Source of the DNA: a bacterium SCSIO 12844
GTDB lineage: Bacteria > Pseudomonadota > Gammaproteobacteria > Francisellales > Francisellaceae
Direction: 5' to 3'
Length of the DNA stretch: 64,000 nucleotides
Assembly (NCBI GenBank): GCA_024397935.1
Contig: CP073743.1
Location: 1,798,001-1,862,000 of the forward strand
The notes beneath the pieces were generated by a model that saw nothing but the letters and a program-made list of their open reading frames with translations, was not told the origin of the DNA and did not search any database. Shown here piece after piece: positions 27,762 to 38,700 of the stretch. The translations under genes were made by a program, and so were the position numbers. Numbering within the stretch: the stretch's first letter is position 1; the number at the start of each line of letters is the position of its first letter.

Positions 27762-29834
27762 ATGCTTGAGAAATTTATTTTTGGAAAACTAAGCTGGGAC
27801 TCCCTTGAGTTTATGCATGAAACACCCGTGTTACTTGCATTTATCTTAACAGTTGTTGTTGGAGTTTTAGTCCTTGGATCAATCACATATTATAAAAAAT
27901 GGAAATGGTTATGGACTGAATGGCTTTGTACCGTCGATCACAAAAAAATCGGCATCATGTACATTATTGCAGCACTGATTATGCTTTTTAGAGGCTTTAC
28001 TGACGCTGCTATGATGAGATCACAACAAGCCTTATCCAATGGTGATAACTATGGCTACTTAAGTGCACAGCACTTTGATCAAATCTTCTCTGCTCACGGC
28101 GTTATCATGATCTTCTTTATGGCAATGCCTTTAATGTTTGGTTTGATTAACTTAGTTGTTCCTTTACAAATTGGCGCACGTGATGTTGCATTTCCATTCC
28201 TAAACTCATTAAGTTTCTGGTTATTTGCAATGGGTGCCATCCTAGTTAATATTTCACTATTTGTTGGTGAATTTGCGCATACAGGTTGGTTAGCATACCC
28301 ACCTTTTTCTGAACTACAATACAGTCCGGGGGTTGGCGTTGACTACTATCTCTGGTCGTTACAGATATCGGGGGTAGGAACACTTCTCTCCGGTATTAAC
28401 TTCTTTGTCACAATCATTAAAATGCGCTGCCCAGGCATGTCTTTAATGAAAATGCCTATTTTCACTTGGACAGCTTTATGTAGTATGATTCTTGTAATTG
28501 CTGCCTTCCCTATTCTTACAGCAACATTAGGTCTTTTATATTTAGACCGCTTTATGGGCATGCATTTCTTTACCAATGGATTTGGTGGCAACATGATGAT
28601 GTATGTCAACTTAATCTGGGCTTGGGGACATCCTGAAGTTTATATCTTGGTACTACCTGCATTTGGTGTTTTTTCAGAAGTGGTTGCAACTTTCGCTCAA
28701 AAAAGATTATTTGGTTATGCCACAATGGTATGGGCAACATTTGCGATTACTTTCTTATCATTTGCTGTATGGCTACACCATTTCTTTACTATGGGCTCTG
28801 GTGCAAACGTCAATGCCTTTTTCGGGATTGCAACGATGGTTATCGCCATTCCTACCGGTGTTAAAATCTTTAACTGGATGTTTACCATGTATCGTGGTCG
28901 TATTTTATTTACTTCCCCAATGTTATGGTCAATTGGATTTTTAATTACATTTACTATTGGTGGTATGACTGGTGTTTTATTAGCTGTACCAGGCGTTGAT
29001 TTTGTTTTACACAATAGTCTTTTCTTAATTGCTCACTTCCATAATACAATTATTGGTGGTGTTGCATTTGGCTTCTTTGCTGGTTTAACTTTCTGGTTCC
29101 CGAAAGCATTTGGCTTTAGATTACATGAAGGTTGGGGTAAAGCAGCATTTTGGTTCTGGTTTATTGGTTTCTTTGTTGCATTTATGCCACTTTATGTTTT
29201 AGGTGGTATGGGCATGACTCGTCGTTTATATCACTATGATAACCCAGTATGGCATTCTCTATTAATTGTCGCAGCTTGCGGTGCCTTCTTAGTTGCTTGT
29301 GGTATCTTTTGTCAGTTTGCACAAATTATCTTAAGTTTCAAAAACCGTGAAAAATTAGCCGATGAAACAGGTGATCCTTGGAATGGTAGAACACTTGAAT
29401 GGTCATTGCCATCCCCAGCACCATTTTATAACTTTGCTCATTTACCAACAGTTGACAGCCGTGATATGTTCTGGGAAATGAAAGAGCGTGGTGCCGCATA
29501 TCCACAAAATACAAAGCCATATGAAGACATTCACATGCCAAAAGATACGCCATTAGGATTTATTATCTCTGCTTTTGCTGCAATCTTTGGTTTTGCTATG
29601 ATCTGGCATATTTACTGGCTTGCTATTGCAGGGTTTGTCTGCATGTTCTTAAGTATTATGTGCCGTTCATTCAACTACAATCAGGACTATTATGTAAAAG
29701 CATCTGAAGTCGAACGTATTGAACGTGAAAATACACAAAAACGAGCTAATGCAAAATATAAATATCATGGTTTAAATGTTGAAAATAAACCTGATTCTGA
29801 GATTCATTTGCCACTTGATGGAGCAACCTTATGA
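27762..29834 (+). CDS. cyoB: Cytochrome bo3 ubiquinol oxidase subunit I
   Basis: 690 residues, haem-copper oxidase subunit I, the proton-pumping core in the inner membrane. Visible signatures: [12 protein letters not shown] and [10 protein letters not shown] (quinone site and low-spin haem His), WGHPEVYIL (CuB His and the His-Tyr cross-link), LHHFFTMG (CuB His pair) and [10 protein letters not shown] (haem o3 and haem b His). The stop codon overlaps the cyoC start (ATG at 29831). Short minus-strand frames across it are shadows. Confidence 0.98.
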   Translation: MLEKFIFGKLSWDSLEFMHETPVLLAFILTVVVGVLVLGSITYYKKWKWLWTEWLCTVDHKKIGIMYIIAALIMLFRGFTDAAMMRSQQALSNGDNYGYLSAQHFDQIFSAHGVIMIFFMAMPLMFGLINLVVPLQIGARDVAFPFLNSLSFWLFAMGAILVNISLFVGEFAHTGWLAYPPFSELQYSPGVGVDYYLWSLQISGVGTLLSGINFFVTIIKMRCPGMSLMKMPIFTWTALCSMILVIAAFPILTATLGLLYLDRFMGMHFFTNGFGGNMMMYVNLIWAWGHPEVYILVLPAFGVFSEVVATFAQKRLFGYATMVWATFAITFLSFAVWLHHFFTMGSGANVNAFFGIATMVIAIPTGVKIFNWMFTMYRGRILFTSPMLWSIGFLITFTIGGMTGVLLAVPGVDFVLHNSLFLIAHFHNTIIGGVAFGFFAGLTFWFPKAFGFRLHEGWGKAAFWFWFIGFFVAFMPLYVLGGMGMTRRLYHYDNPVWHSLLIVAACGAFLVACGIFCQFAQIILSFKNREKLADETGDPWNGRTLEWSLPSPAPFYNFAHLPTVDSRDMFWEMKERGAAYPQNTKPYEDIHMPKDTPLGFIISAFAAIFGFAMIWHIYWLAIAGFVCMFLSIMCRSFNYNQDYYVKASEVERIERENTQKRANAKYKYHGLNVENKPDSEIHLPLDGATL

Positions 29835-30442
29835 GCACAGCAACAATGACACATGATGGTCATATTGATCATCACGAACACCACGACACCGGAGGCAATA
29901 CTGTTTTTGGCTTCTGGATCTACATTATGAGTGACTGTATTTTATTCTCCTCACTTTTTGCAACGTTTGTTGTAATGAGACATAATACATTTGGCGGCCC
30001 AACGGCTGCTGATTTAGTCAGTATTCCTTATGTATTCGTTGAAACGATATTACTTTTATGTAGTAGCTTTACTTATGGCCTTGCCATGCTAAGCCGTTAT
30101 AAAGGTAATAAAGCAACTGTACTTAAATGGTTACTATTAACTTTTATCTTAGGTGCTTCATTTATCGCAATGGAACTTTATGAGTTTTATCACTTAGTTC
30201 TTGAGGGTAATGGTTGGTATCGCAGTGGCTTTTTATCATCATTTTTCACCCTAGTTGGAACACATGGACTTCACGTAACCATTGGTTTGATTTGGATGGT
30301 TGTTTTAATGATTCAAGTTTCAATCCATGGTGTTAATAACCAAACAACAACTAAATTAAGCTGCCTTGGCTTATTCTGGCACTTTTTAGACATTGTTTGG
30401 ATTTTCGTCTTTACCATCGTTTACTTAATGGGAGCTATCTAA
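29831..30442 (+). CDS. cyoC: Cytochrome bo3 ubiquinol oxidase subunit III
   Basis: 203 residues, five transmembrane helices, with a His-rich N-terminus ([11 protein letters not shown]). Conserved subunit III features include [13 protein letters not shown], the acidic helix residue in AMELYEFYH, and [11 protein letters not shown] plus [13 protein letters not shown] near the C-terminus. Overlaps the end of cyoB by four bases, implying coupled translation. Confidence 0.97.
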   Translation: MSTATMTHDGHIDHHEHHDTGGNTVFGFWIYIMSDCILFSSLFATFVVMRHNTFGGPTAADLVSIPYVFVETILLLCSSFTYGLAMLSRYKGNKATVLKWLLLTFILGASFIAMELYEFYHLVLEGNGWYRSGFLSSFFTLVGTHGLHVTIGLIWMVVLMIQVSIHGVNNQTTTKLSCLGLFWHFLDIVWIFVFTIVYLMGAI

Positions 30443-30443
30443 T

Positions 30444-30779
30444 ATGTCACATCATCAACATATTGATCATGGAACTGGTAGCGATCATGGCACCTATACT
30501 TCATATATAGTTGGCTTTATCCTATCTATTGTTTTCACACTTTTATCATTTGGCGCAGTAAGTTATCATTTACTAAGTAATACTGGCCTTTATATAGCAA
30601 TTACTGTGTTTGCTTTAGCACAGCTTTATGTACAAGTTGTCTTTTTCTTACATTTAAACACCAAATCCGAATCCAGGTGGAATCTTGTTGCATTCTTCTT
30701 TAGTCTTGTCGTTGTCTTAATCTTAGTCTTCGGCTCAATTTGGATTATGATTAATCTAAACTATAATATGATGCACTAG
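30444..30779 (+). CDS. cyoD: Cytochrome bo3 ubiquinol oxidase subunit IV
   Basis: 111 residues with three transmembrane helices, the usual CyoD size. Conserved LYVQVVFFLHLNTKSESRWN lies before the last helix. Starts one base after the cyoC stop. Needed for assembly of the oxidase; no catalytic role known. Confidence 0.95.
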   Translation: MSHHQHIDHGTGSDHGTYTSYIVGFILSIVFTLLSFGAVSYHLLSNTGLYIAITVFALAQLYVQVVFFLHLNTKSESRWNLVAFFFSLVVVLILVFGSIWIMINLNYNMMH

Positions 30780-30786
30780 AATAATT

Positions 30787-31635
30787 ATGAAACAATATGT
30801 CTCTCTTGCCAAACCTGGCATTATCATGGGTAATGTAATTACTGTATCTGGCGGTTACTTCTTAGGTATTGCCGGTAATTTCAGCTTTTTAACCCTACTT
30901 GCGACTTTAATTGGCATGTCATTAGTAATGGCTTGCGGTTGTGTTTTAAATAACCATATTGATCGTGATATTGATAAGTTAATGGAACGCACTAAAAACC
31001 GTCCTTCTGCAAAAGATTTAATTTCTAATAAAGTTGCAATTATATATGCAATTATTCTTGGCATTTGTGGACTTGGAATCTTATATCTTCTAACTAATAC
31101 ATTGACAACGTTAGTTGCCTTTTTAGGTCTTGTCTTTTATGTTGGTTTTTATACGCTATTATTTAAACGTGCTTCTATTTATGGCACAATTATTGGTGGT
31201 ATTGCAGGCGCAGTCCCACCAGTTGTTGGTTTTACAGCAGCTACTAATGAATTAAATTTTGGTGCGTTATCATTATTTTTAATTTTATTTTTATGGCAAA
31301 TACCTCACTCATTTGCTATTGCAATCTATCGATTTAATGATTACGCCAATGCGTCTATTCCAGTATTACCTGTCATTAAAGGTATTTCTTATACAAAAAC
31401 CAATATGTTAATTTATATTTTAATCTTTTTATTTGCAGCAATTATGCCTAGCATATTAGGTTATACCGGTGTTATTTATTTTGTTGTGGCATTACTATTA
31501 AGTTTAGGATGGTTAATCCTTGGCTTAAAAGGCATTAACTCTGATGATGACCGAATCTGGGCACGCAAAATGTTTTTATTTTCAATTATTGTCATCACGC
31601 TTTTAAGCATTATGATGATGTTGCCATTGTATTAG
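30787..31635 (+). CDS. cyoE: Protohaem IX farnesyltransferase (haem O synthase)
   Basis: 282 residues, UbiA-family membrane prenyltransferase. Farnesylates protohaem to haem O, which the bo3 oxidase needs. The first Asp-rich motif is NNHIDRDIDKLMERTKNRP; the second is RFNDYANASIPVLPV. About eight or nine hydrophobic segments. Last gene of the cyo operon. No hairpin terminator is seen in the 20 bases before the convergent gene. Confidence 0.97.
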   Translation: MKQYVSLAKPGIIMGNVITVSGGYFLGIAGNFSFLTLLATLIGMSLVMACGCVLNNHIDRDIDKLMERTKNRPSAKDLISNKVAIIYAIILGICGLGILYLLTNTLTTLVAFLGLVFYVGFYTLLFKRASIYGTIIGGIAGAVPPVVGFTAATNELNFGALSLFLILFLWQIPHSFAIAIYRFNDYANASIPVLPVIKGISYTKTNMLIYILIFLFAAIMPSILGYTGVIYFVVALLLSLGWLILGLKGINSDDDRIWARKMFLFSIIVITLLSIMMMLPLY

Positions 31636-31655
31636 TAATAAATAATTAAACTTAC

Positions 31656-32486
31656 TTAATCATCAGTTGTCCATGGGCATGCTGGCTGTCCTGATTCTGT
31701 TTGAGCACAAGCAAAAATCAAATTATTATCATCATCACTTAAAAACTCAACACATGAAGGGCATGAGACTAGCTTATCTCTTATCAAACAATATTTTGAA
31801 GTCTTAGAAAATCTGATATAATAAGTCTCTTTTTCTTGAAAGCTAATTGAATGTGTTAAAGGTTCTACTGGAATTTGTTTTCCAAAACCATCAGTAACCA
31901 CAACATCGCCTAAATTAATCGTATTGACTTGATACTGATAACCCGTTTCTTCAACAGTTACTTTAAAGTTAGACCCGCCATCTACCCAATCTGAACAGTT
32001 TACCCAACCATCACCATTTTCACATAACATATTGGTATAAGTCATAACATGGCTATAATACTCATCATCTATAATGTTCATCATTATAGTTTCCCAGTTA
32101 TCATCATGGTTATCATGCATCCATCTAAGGACAGCCTCATAACCCACATCATCCAGTGGATCTATATCGTCTACATCAGCAGTAGCAACCATGTCAAATC
32201 GTTTACTATGGCCACCATTACAATCACTTCCGTCACCATCATCTTGGAAATCAAACCGACCTACTTTGCCAGGCCTAATTCTGATTTGAAAGTATTTTTC
32301 AATATTCTCATAAACATTACCTTCATTTTCAATGCGGTCAATACATTTGACGTTTTTTGCACTAATGATTATGTCAAAGCTAGTATTATTAGTGACATCC
32401 ATCCAATATGTCGAATCTGCATACATCAAAGCAGGATAAAATAAAATAATTATAAATAATATTAAAATATGTTTCAGTTTATTCAT
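31656..32486 (-). CDS. Secreted Asp-rich, Cys-containing protein of unknown function
   Basis: 276 residues from ATG 32486; an in-frame TTG at 32498 would add four. The N-terminus MNKLKHILILFIIILFYPALMYA is a clear signal peptide. The mature part is acidic (FQDDGDGSD, DVDDIDPLDD, DNHDDNWE) and has spaced cysteines, including a C-terminal CLIRDKLVSCPSC group, so disulfides and calcium binding are plausible. No family recognised. It sits convergent with cyoE at the edge of the accessory block. Confidence 0.75.
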   Translation of the reverse strand: MNKLKHILILFIIILFYPALMYADSTYWMDVTNNTSFDIIISAKNVKCIDRIENEGNVYENIEKYFQIRIRPGKVGRFDFQDDGDGSDCNGGHSKRFDMVATADVDDIDPLDDVGYEAVLRWMHDNHDDNWETIMMNIIDDEYYSHVMTYTNMLCENGDGWVNCSDWVDGGSNFKVTVEETGYQYQVNTINLGDVVVTDGFGKQIPVEPLTHSISFQEKETYYIRFSKTSKYCLIRDKLVSCPSCVEFLSDDDNNLIFACAQTESGQPACPWTTDD

Positions 32487-32789
32487 TTTGCAACCCAATA
32501 AAAGTTAACCTTATCAAAAAAATAAAATTTTATATTGAAAATAAGTTACTTAATTTCAACAACACATGGTTTAAATAAACACAGCATCGCTACATCTACC
32601 ATTGAAAAATTATTTCTTTTATTAAATTTATTACAATTAAAACAGAAATGCTCACACATTTCAAATAAAATTATCAAATATTTTTATATTATTTTTATAT
32701 TAAAATTTAATTTAATCATTGAAGATTTATTAATTAAGACAAAAATCAAACCAGTAATATTAAGTTGAAGATATCTAGACTATGATGCT

Positions 32790-33020
32790 TTATAATATCG
32801 TACAACGTGAACTATCTTTTTTCTTTATTTTAACTTTGTCTTCTGTTGAAGCAACTTTAAATACGAAAGTCGGCTGTTCTTTAGCTTTTACTTTTAAGTT
32901 ATCAAGTTGTTCCTGTATATCTCTAACATCACTTGAAGACTCTAAAATTGTTTTACATTCTTCTGGAAAATTTAATAATTTTTGAACATTAGCTTTATAG
33001 TCTATTTGTAATAATCTTAG
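32790..33020 (-). pseudogene. In-frame 3' extension behind the TAG, ending in a CaaX-like box
   Basis: Directly after the TAG at 33021-33023 and in the same frame, 76 sense codons run to a TAA at 32790-32792. They begin LRLLQIDYKANVQKLL, contain a charged helix-like stretch and end in polybasic VKIKKKDSSR followed by CTIL. A lysine cluster just before C-x-x-L is how prenylated eukaryotic small GTPases end. Either a recent nonsense change cut the tail off, or the TAG is read through. The plus-strand frame at 32782-32985 is antisense to this tail and is not a gene. Confidence 0.7.
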
Positions 33021-34082
33021 CTAAATTAAATTATCAACAAAGCCATCTGTTTTAATCGATTTTAATTTATTCATATGATTATTTAAACCATAGCATTGAA
33101 GCATATCACCACACTTATCCATTGTTTTTTTGACTAGGTCAATTGGTAGCATAGATTCATCTTTCTGCTCATTATGTTTTTCAATTGTTGTAACTCGGTC
33201 TTCTTCAGTTAAAATATTTTCATTTTCTAAACCCATGTTATCTTGTGGCTGAAAACTTCCTTCAACAAGAGCACAAGCTAAATTGAAAAAAAATTGTTCT
33301 TTTTTAGCATATCGGTCTGGGTAATGATCTATTTTAGCTTTCATATGAGCTCTTATATCATCAATTGTATGAAATGTTTCTAAATATCCTTTTGACTTAC
33401 TATAAATACTATCATCTTGATCACTTCTATGATTATCTGTAGTTACATCTGTATCTAATACTTGTTTATATACTTCAAAATATTCTATTTCACTTGTTTC
33501 AGTATCATAAATAACTAAATCTCTTCTAACAATCCCTGTTTTATCAGCTTGTTGATGTTTAGCGTTAAACCGTTCTAGCTCATCATGTCTAGTTCTAGTT
33601 AACATTTCCTGCTGTTCAATAACAAACGGTCTACCTTTAGCCAGCGCATCATTAATTACATCAAGAATTGCTTCTACACCCATATCGTTAGTAAAAATAT
33701 TTCCATTACCTAGTACATCTTCTGTTTTAATAACTACTTTATTATTATGTTTTAATAAAAAGCCTTTTATTTTAGCTATTTCTTGATCATTCAGTGGGTC
33801 TTTAGATCCTCGATTAATAATCATAAAATCTGGATTATATTGAGCAGTTTCTGGATATTGCTGCAATAAGGCTCTTTGCTGTGCTTTATACTTAATTTTA
33901 AAGTTATTTACTTCATTCAAGTCATTAGGCAATGACCGATAAAACTGGTATGCTAACATCCCTTTATCTATATTAACTTGAATGATTTTATGAAGATTAG
34001 AAGCTAAAACATCCTGCAATTCATAAACTTTAAAATTGCCATTATCATCAGTTGTATAATCCACAATAAACGCTATTTTCAT
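33021..34082 (-). CDS. ATP-grasp-like (glutathione-synthetase-like) protein, ends at an in-frame TAG
   Basis: 353 residues. The N-terminus MKIAFIVD, the segment PDFMIINRGSKDPLND (~85-100) and KVVIKTEDVLGNGNIF (~115-130), followed by RRDLVIYD (~190), line up with the GshB order: N-terminal domain, RKDPP-like loop, then the IxKPxxGxGGxxIF ATP-binding strand and glycine loop. The glycine loop is degenerate (LGNGN), so activity is uncertain. The stop at 33021-33023 is TAG, and the same frame stays open for 76 more codons ending in CTIL. The product may therefore be truncated. Divergent from 34369-35733 across a 286-bp gap. Confidence 0.7.
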   Translation of the reverse strand: MKIAFIVDYTTDDNGNFKVYELQDVLASNLHKIIQVNIDKGMLAYQFYRSLPNDLNEVNNFKIKYKAQQRALLQQYPETAQYNPDFMIINRGSKDPLNDQEIAKIKGFLLKHNNKVVIKTEDVLGNGNIFTNDMGVEAILDVINDALAKGRPFVIEQQEMLTRTRHDELERFNAKHQQADKTGIVRRDLVIYDTETSEIEYFEVYKQVLDTDVTTDNHRSDQDDSIYSKSKGYLETFHTIDDIRAHMKAKIDHYPDRYAKKEQFFFNLACALVEGSFQPQDNMGLENENILTEEDRVTTIEKHNEQKDESMLPIDLVKKTMDKCGDMLQCYGLNNHMNKLKSIKTDGFVDNLI

Positions 34083-34204
34083 AAAACAACCATTATTTAA
34101 TTAATATAAACCTTTGAAAATAAATAATAACTTTAAATTGAATAATGACTCCAATAAAATAGTGATAAAATTATATAAATTATTTTGGAATTTTTTTATC
34201 AGAC

Positions 34205-34246
34205 GCAAGTTAAATACTTTTGGCTCTAATAACAAATTTAACTTGC
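34205..34246. repeat. 11-bp perfect inverted repeat in a divergent promoter region
   Basis: gcaagttaaat at 34205-34215 and its exact reverse complement at 34236-34246, with a 20-base centre. It lies between divergent genes ending at 34082 and starting at 34369. No U-run follows on either strand, so an operator or an mRNA leader structure is more likely than a terminator. Confidence 0.6.
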
Positions 34247-34368
34247 TTGCTAGATAAATTAGCTATCCTATATTACTGACATTGACTGATCTTAAATTAT
34301 TTGATTAAATAACGCATTGCTTTATATTTTTAATCTTATTTATCCAAATAAATTTAGGGGTTGTATAT

Positions 34369-35733
34369 ATGAATTATTTTAAAAGCAGAGTAGCTGCTTA
34401 TAGTTATCTAATTAAATTATTGTTGGAGTATCGTACCAAACCTATTTGTAATTTAAATCAAAGCGCTATTAATCATTTTGTAAATAACCTATTTATAGCA
34501 CTAGAAAATCATGAACAAAATATTAATAAACACTTAAAACCACTTAAATTTGTTATTAATAAAACACTTTCTACAGATCCAGAAAGTGCTAAATCTCTTA
34601 GTGAGATTATTAATGCTATAGACATTATCAACAATTCAAAATTTGATCAAACCCCTCAAGAAATGTGGGAGAATGAGATTGGACGACAGTTTGAATCACT
34701 AATTGCTATTGAATTATTATTAGACCCAACCTCAAAAATGATGGAACGTGTTTCTGAAGTTTCTAGCGCTATTGTAAAAAATCTAAACAATGATAATAAT
34801 AAACATTCAGACAGAATTAATCTATTTTTAATATCATTAGAAGAAAACTTTAGCCCCATTGCATTAGGTGCATTTAAAGAAATACCAACACTTGATAAAG
34901 TACTAGAAATTTTAAACAATAATGACTCTGATCAATTATCAGAAATTATTCATATACACTTTAAATTTGCTCAAGTTCTATATAGACGCTTATCTATTTA
35001 TAATTTAAATAATGAGTTAGTTGAGCATCCCTCATATTTACCTGATGATATAATTTACCCAAGCTCATTATTTAAACAATCACCTAACCGTGGAAGGTTC
35101 GGCCGTTTAGATACTAATAAAAAAACAGACCAATTAGGCATTATGTTAGAGTGCCAAACTAAAGGCACCATACCCAAGCGTATTGATAACAAATGGACCC
35201 CAGATTGTATTGCTCAACAACCACAACTAGATAATAAACATAATGATTATTGGATTGTACGTGACATGATAGAAAATGATACGCCTTATGTAGCAGGATA
35301 TTCTGGAATGACATCGTTACTAATTCCCCAAATGATGGCACTATGTGCTATTGATGACCAATCAAAAATAAGAGATTATTTAAATGCAGTAATTGGTTAT
35401 ATTTGTGGTGGTGGATTTCATTCAATTCATGAAATATTAGGGCCGTGTGCTAAATTTTTAAGTCTAATACCCGGCTATCAAGTTGCTGATCCTGGAGTTA
35501 CAAAATCCCTACCTCCAAACTATAATCACTACTTTACACTTATTCAACGTTATGATCAGGATCCAGAGCTTAAAGAGCGTTTTGCTCAAGTTAAAATAAA
35601 ATTTATTGAGTACTTGATCAGTGTTGACTGGAGTAAGCACTTAACATCAAATAATAACCAAAACTCACTATTGTTTTATGATCAAGATGATGTTAAAAAA
35701 GACCAAAAAACTATAAATTTAAAAGCTAGTTAA
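34369..35733 (+). CDS. Effector-like orphan with GGGFHSIHE motif
   Basis: 454 residues, no signal peptide or membrane helix. The first ~240 residues look all-helical. The conserved-looking core is PYVAGYSGMTSLLIPQMM (~306-323) followed by YICGGGFHSIHEILGPCAKF (~344-363) and LSLIPGYQ. A serine-glycine motif followed ~40 residues later by GG[FY]HS[IL]HE recalls proteins I associate with Legionella-type effectors, but I cannot name a family. AGGGG precedes the ATG. Convergent with the G8 protein gene, eight bases apart. Confidence 0.65.
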   Translation: MNYFKSRVAAYSYLIKLLLEYRTKPICNLNQSAINHFVNNLFIALENHEQNINKHLKPLKFVINKTLSTDPESAKSLSEIINAIDIINNSKFDQTPQEMWENEIGRQFESLIAIELLLDPTSKMMERVSEVSSAIVKNLNNDNNKHSDRINLFLISLEENFSPIALGAFKEIPTLDKVLEILNNNDSDQLSEIIHIHFKFAQVLYRRLSIYNLNNELVEHPSYLPDDIIYPSSLFKQSPNRGRFGRLDTNKKTDQLGIMLECQTKGTIPKRIDNKWTPDCIAQQPQLDNKHNDYWIVRDMIENDTPYVAGYSGMTSLLIPQMMALCAIDDQSKIRDYLNAVIGYICGGGFHSIHEILGPCAKFLSLIPGYQVADPGVTKSLPPNYNHYFTLIQRYDQDPELKERFAQVKIKFIEYLISVDWSKHLTSNNNQNSLLFYDQDDVKKDQKTINLKAS

Positions 35734-35741
35734 TAATAGCT

Positions 35742-38700
35742 TTAATCGCCTGCTTTTATTTCACAACCTACATTTTCCCAACTCACATCCCATACTTCCT
35801 TATTTGAGCTATATTTTTGAGGGTTTGGTCTATAACCTCCTTGAGCTTGTGTCTTACTACCAAGGTTATCTAGTTTAAAACCTGTTGGCAAAGTAAATGA
35901 AAAACCAACACAACCATCAATTGGACAAGCTACATCGTTACCAACCCAACTACAAGCTGTTCTTTGCTTAGGTTTATAATTAAGCGGTTTAATACATTCA
36001 TTATAAAATGGTGAAGCACTATTACAACCACAAACATTTTCAGAAGCATCCCAAGTACAAATCGTATTACCATTACACTCCTCTTCTTGTGACTGTATTA
36101 ATTTATCTTTAAACCCACTCATATCTATTTTAACGGTTAATATACCTGTATCTGCATCAAATGCACTTTCTCTTTTAGTCCACTGTGTTGGCCATTGCGC
36201 AGGTTTAAAATCAAAGTTATCACTATTTAATTCTGTTCTAATTGCTTTTAGTGATCCATAGTCAAAGTTTTTGCCGACATAAATTTGATAGGTTTGCTTA
36301 GTTTCAGGTGTCGTAAATAAAAAGAAAACATTATAGGTTTTTCCACCTGAAAACTCAGAAAACTGTATAAAAGCATTACTGCCGGGGTCACTTGGTGTAG
36401 ATGCTTGTTTATCACGAGAGACGGTTGTATCTAAAAAATAAACACCATTATTAATTGTCAAAGAGCTACGCTGTGCATTACCTTGCCCCATAAGCAATAT
36501 ATATGGACTTTCACCATTACTAAATTCATCATCTGTTAATAATTGACGATATAATGGCACACCGAAACATTCAAAATTAGTACAAGCACTTGCCCAAGGT
36601 AGGCCTCTTTGCTCATTTCCTTTTTTTGTAATTGAATTATAATCACTTGGCACAATTGCTGTTGTTATATACTGATACGGACTTGTTTTAGCTGTATTTT
36701 CTGATAAACACTCAAATTCTTCAATAGGTGCTTTAAAAAATGGATCCTCACTAATAGAAATCGTACTTTTACCACTTAAGCGACCATTTTTATCATTAAT
36801 ACGACCTGTTAAAGTACCATCATCATCATTAAGAAATGTTTGTCTATCTACATCACTATAGCCTGTAAACATATTTGTTTGCGAACTTGTACAATAGAGT
36901 TTATCAAGCTCTGCTTTATCAATTGTTTTTGCAGTTCCTGGTATAAATCGCGGCACAATAACAAAATGTCGAATATCTACATTATCAAAAAATAAGTTCG
37001 TTGAATGGAATGCCGGTGGATAATAAAAACCATTTGGTTGCTTCCAGGCAATAGCAGCATGAGGTAAGTAACACTCATTGGTTTGCGTATCTTTTGGTAT
37101 GCCTAACACAGGCCTGAATAAAAACTTATCACTTAATTTAATTGTTTTTTTATGAATATCAAGATAGGCATTTGAATCTTGCTGCATTGGTCCATCATAA
37201 ATACTCAACATACGCTGCCCTGTATTGAAATTAGACATTAAGTAACTTACCCCTTCATCTTTCAAAATACATGGGTTGTTAGCTGGCCCATTATCACAAA
37301 CTAAATCTGTCTCAGAATTAATTGGCCCCAAAGCATAAGCATATTTATTGTTAGGTTGCGTTTCTCCAACAAATACACTTTGTTTTACTAATGCTATATA
37401 TCCAACTCGCGCATCTGACCTTGTATAACTACCCCCACTGACCATTGATACACCACCACCTAAAACATCTGTAATAGCACTATTTGTTAAAAAATACGAA
37501 CTCGTTCTTAACCAAATAGCAGAAAAATTAATATCCGTTATCGTATTAAAAGATGATGTATAATAATCTATATGATTAACTGTACAGTTTTCAACTGAAG
37601 TCCCTGAGCATGGTATCACAGTAGAGCAATCTAGCGAGCCATCTGCATTGGGTGATATTTTATTACCACCTGCCCCGAGTGAGTTTGAATCACAGATAGT
37701 CGCTTTAATACCACCAATCACATTTGGATAGTACATTTTAGAATCCGGATTTAGAATTTTTCCTTCGGGGTTTTTAGGGTCAGGTATAATTTTTGGTGGT
37801 GCTAATTTATTAATTACACCCATCGATCCATAATTTTTTGTATTTTCAAAAAAACCTTGGCAAGCTGCTACATTATCAATTGTATTAAATGATATATAAG
37901 CTGAAGTACAAGAATTACCAACAAATGATTTAAGTGGTGCTAAACCATTTTGTTTTTTGATCAAAGATGCATATGAATCCCAGTTTTGTCCCATAGAGTG
38001 GCCACTAATTCTTGATGGCAACATCCAATAGCACATCCCACAAGCGCTAGCACCTGCTGCCATATTATGCCTAAAATCATTCCATCCATTCATAATCCAA
38101 AATACAGTTGGATGAACTGCATCTGATTTATATGGCACATCTTCGCTGGGAATTTGTACAATATCTGGTGCTGATAAAATCCCTGGTACAGTTCTTGGAT
38201 TTTGAATATTATCCACAGCTGCACGTGCCAAAATTCCAATATTAGCAATTAATTGATTATTAATTTCGCTACCATCTTCAATATAATAACCATGACCAAT
38301 CGATAAAAATCCAACATTTCTTTGTAATGTAACACCTTCTGTCGCATGTATTGTATACCAACGCGTCATTGAGTCATGCACAGAACTATCTTTAACAAAA
38401 GTATCTTTAGGTACTTTACGAGCCATATGAAAATGCACAGGATAATGCCCCATTTTACCACCTTGGCCCATTTGATAAAATTCAACACCTTGAATTTGTA
38501 ATGCTTTAAATCCTTGTCTAAATACGCTATGCCCTCCAAAATAATAACCTGTTTCAGCAGCTGGAAATTGATCACCATAATTATCTCCTGCTGAAACAAT
38601 ACGTATACTACGTGTTAGTAATGCAACTGCTGCACGAGTTTCGATAGCTGGCAGTCCATTTACTTTAATATCTAAGTTTAATCTATCAGGAACTTTTTCA

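Noticed and set aside
28346-29553. Frames on both strands inside cyoB
   Set aside because: The cyoB frame has all haem-copper oxidase motifs; the others are shadows.
32535-32768. Plus-strand frame of 77 codons in AT-rich DNA
   Set aside because: Lys/Ile/Leu-rich translation typical of random AT-rich sequence, no ribosome binding site and no recognisable family.
32782-32985. Plus-strand frame of 67 codons
   Set aside because: Antisense of the CaaX-ending tail, whose minus-strand frame continues the upstream gene.
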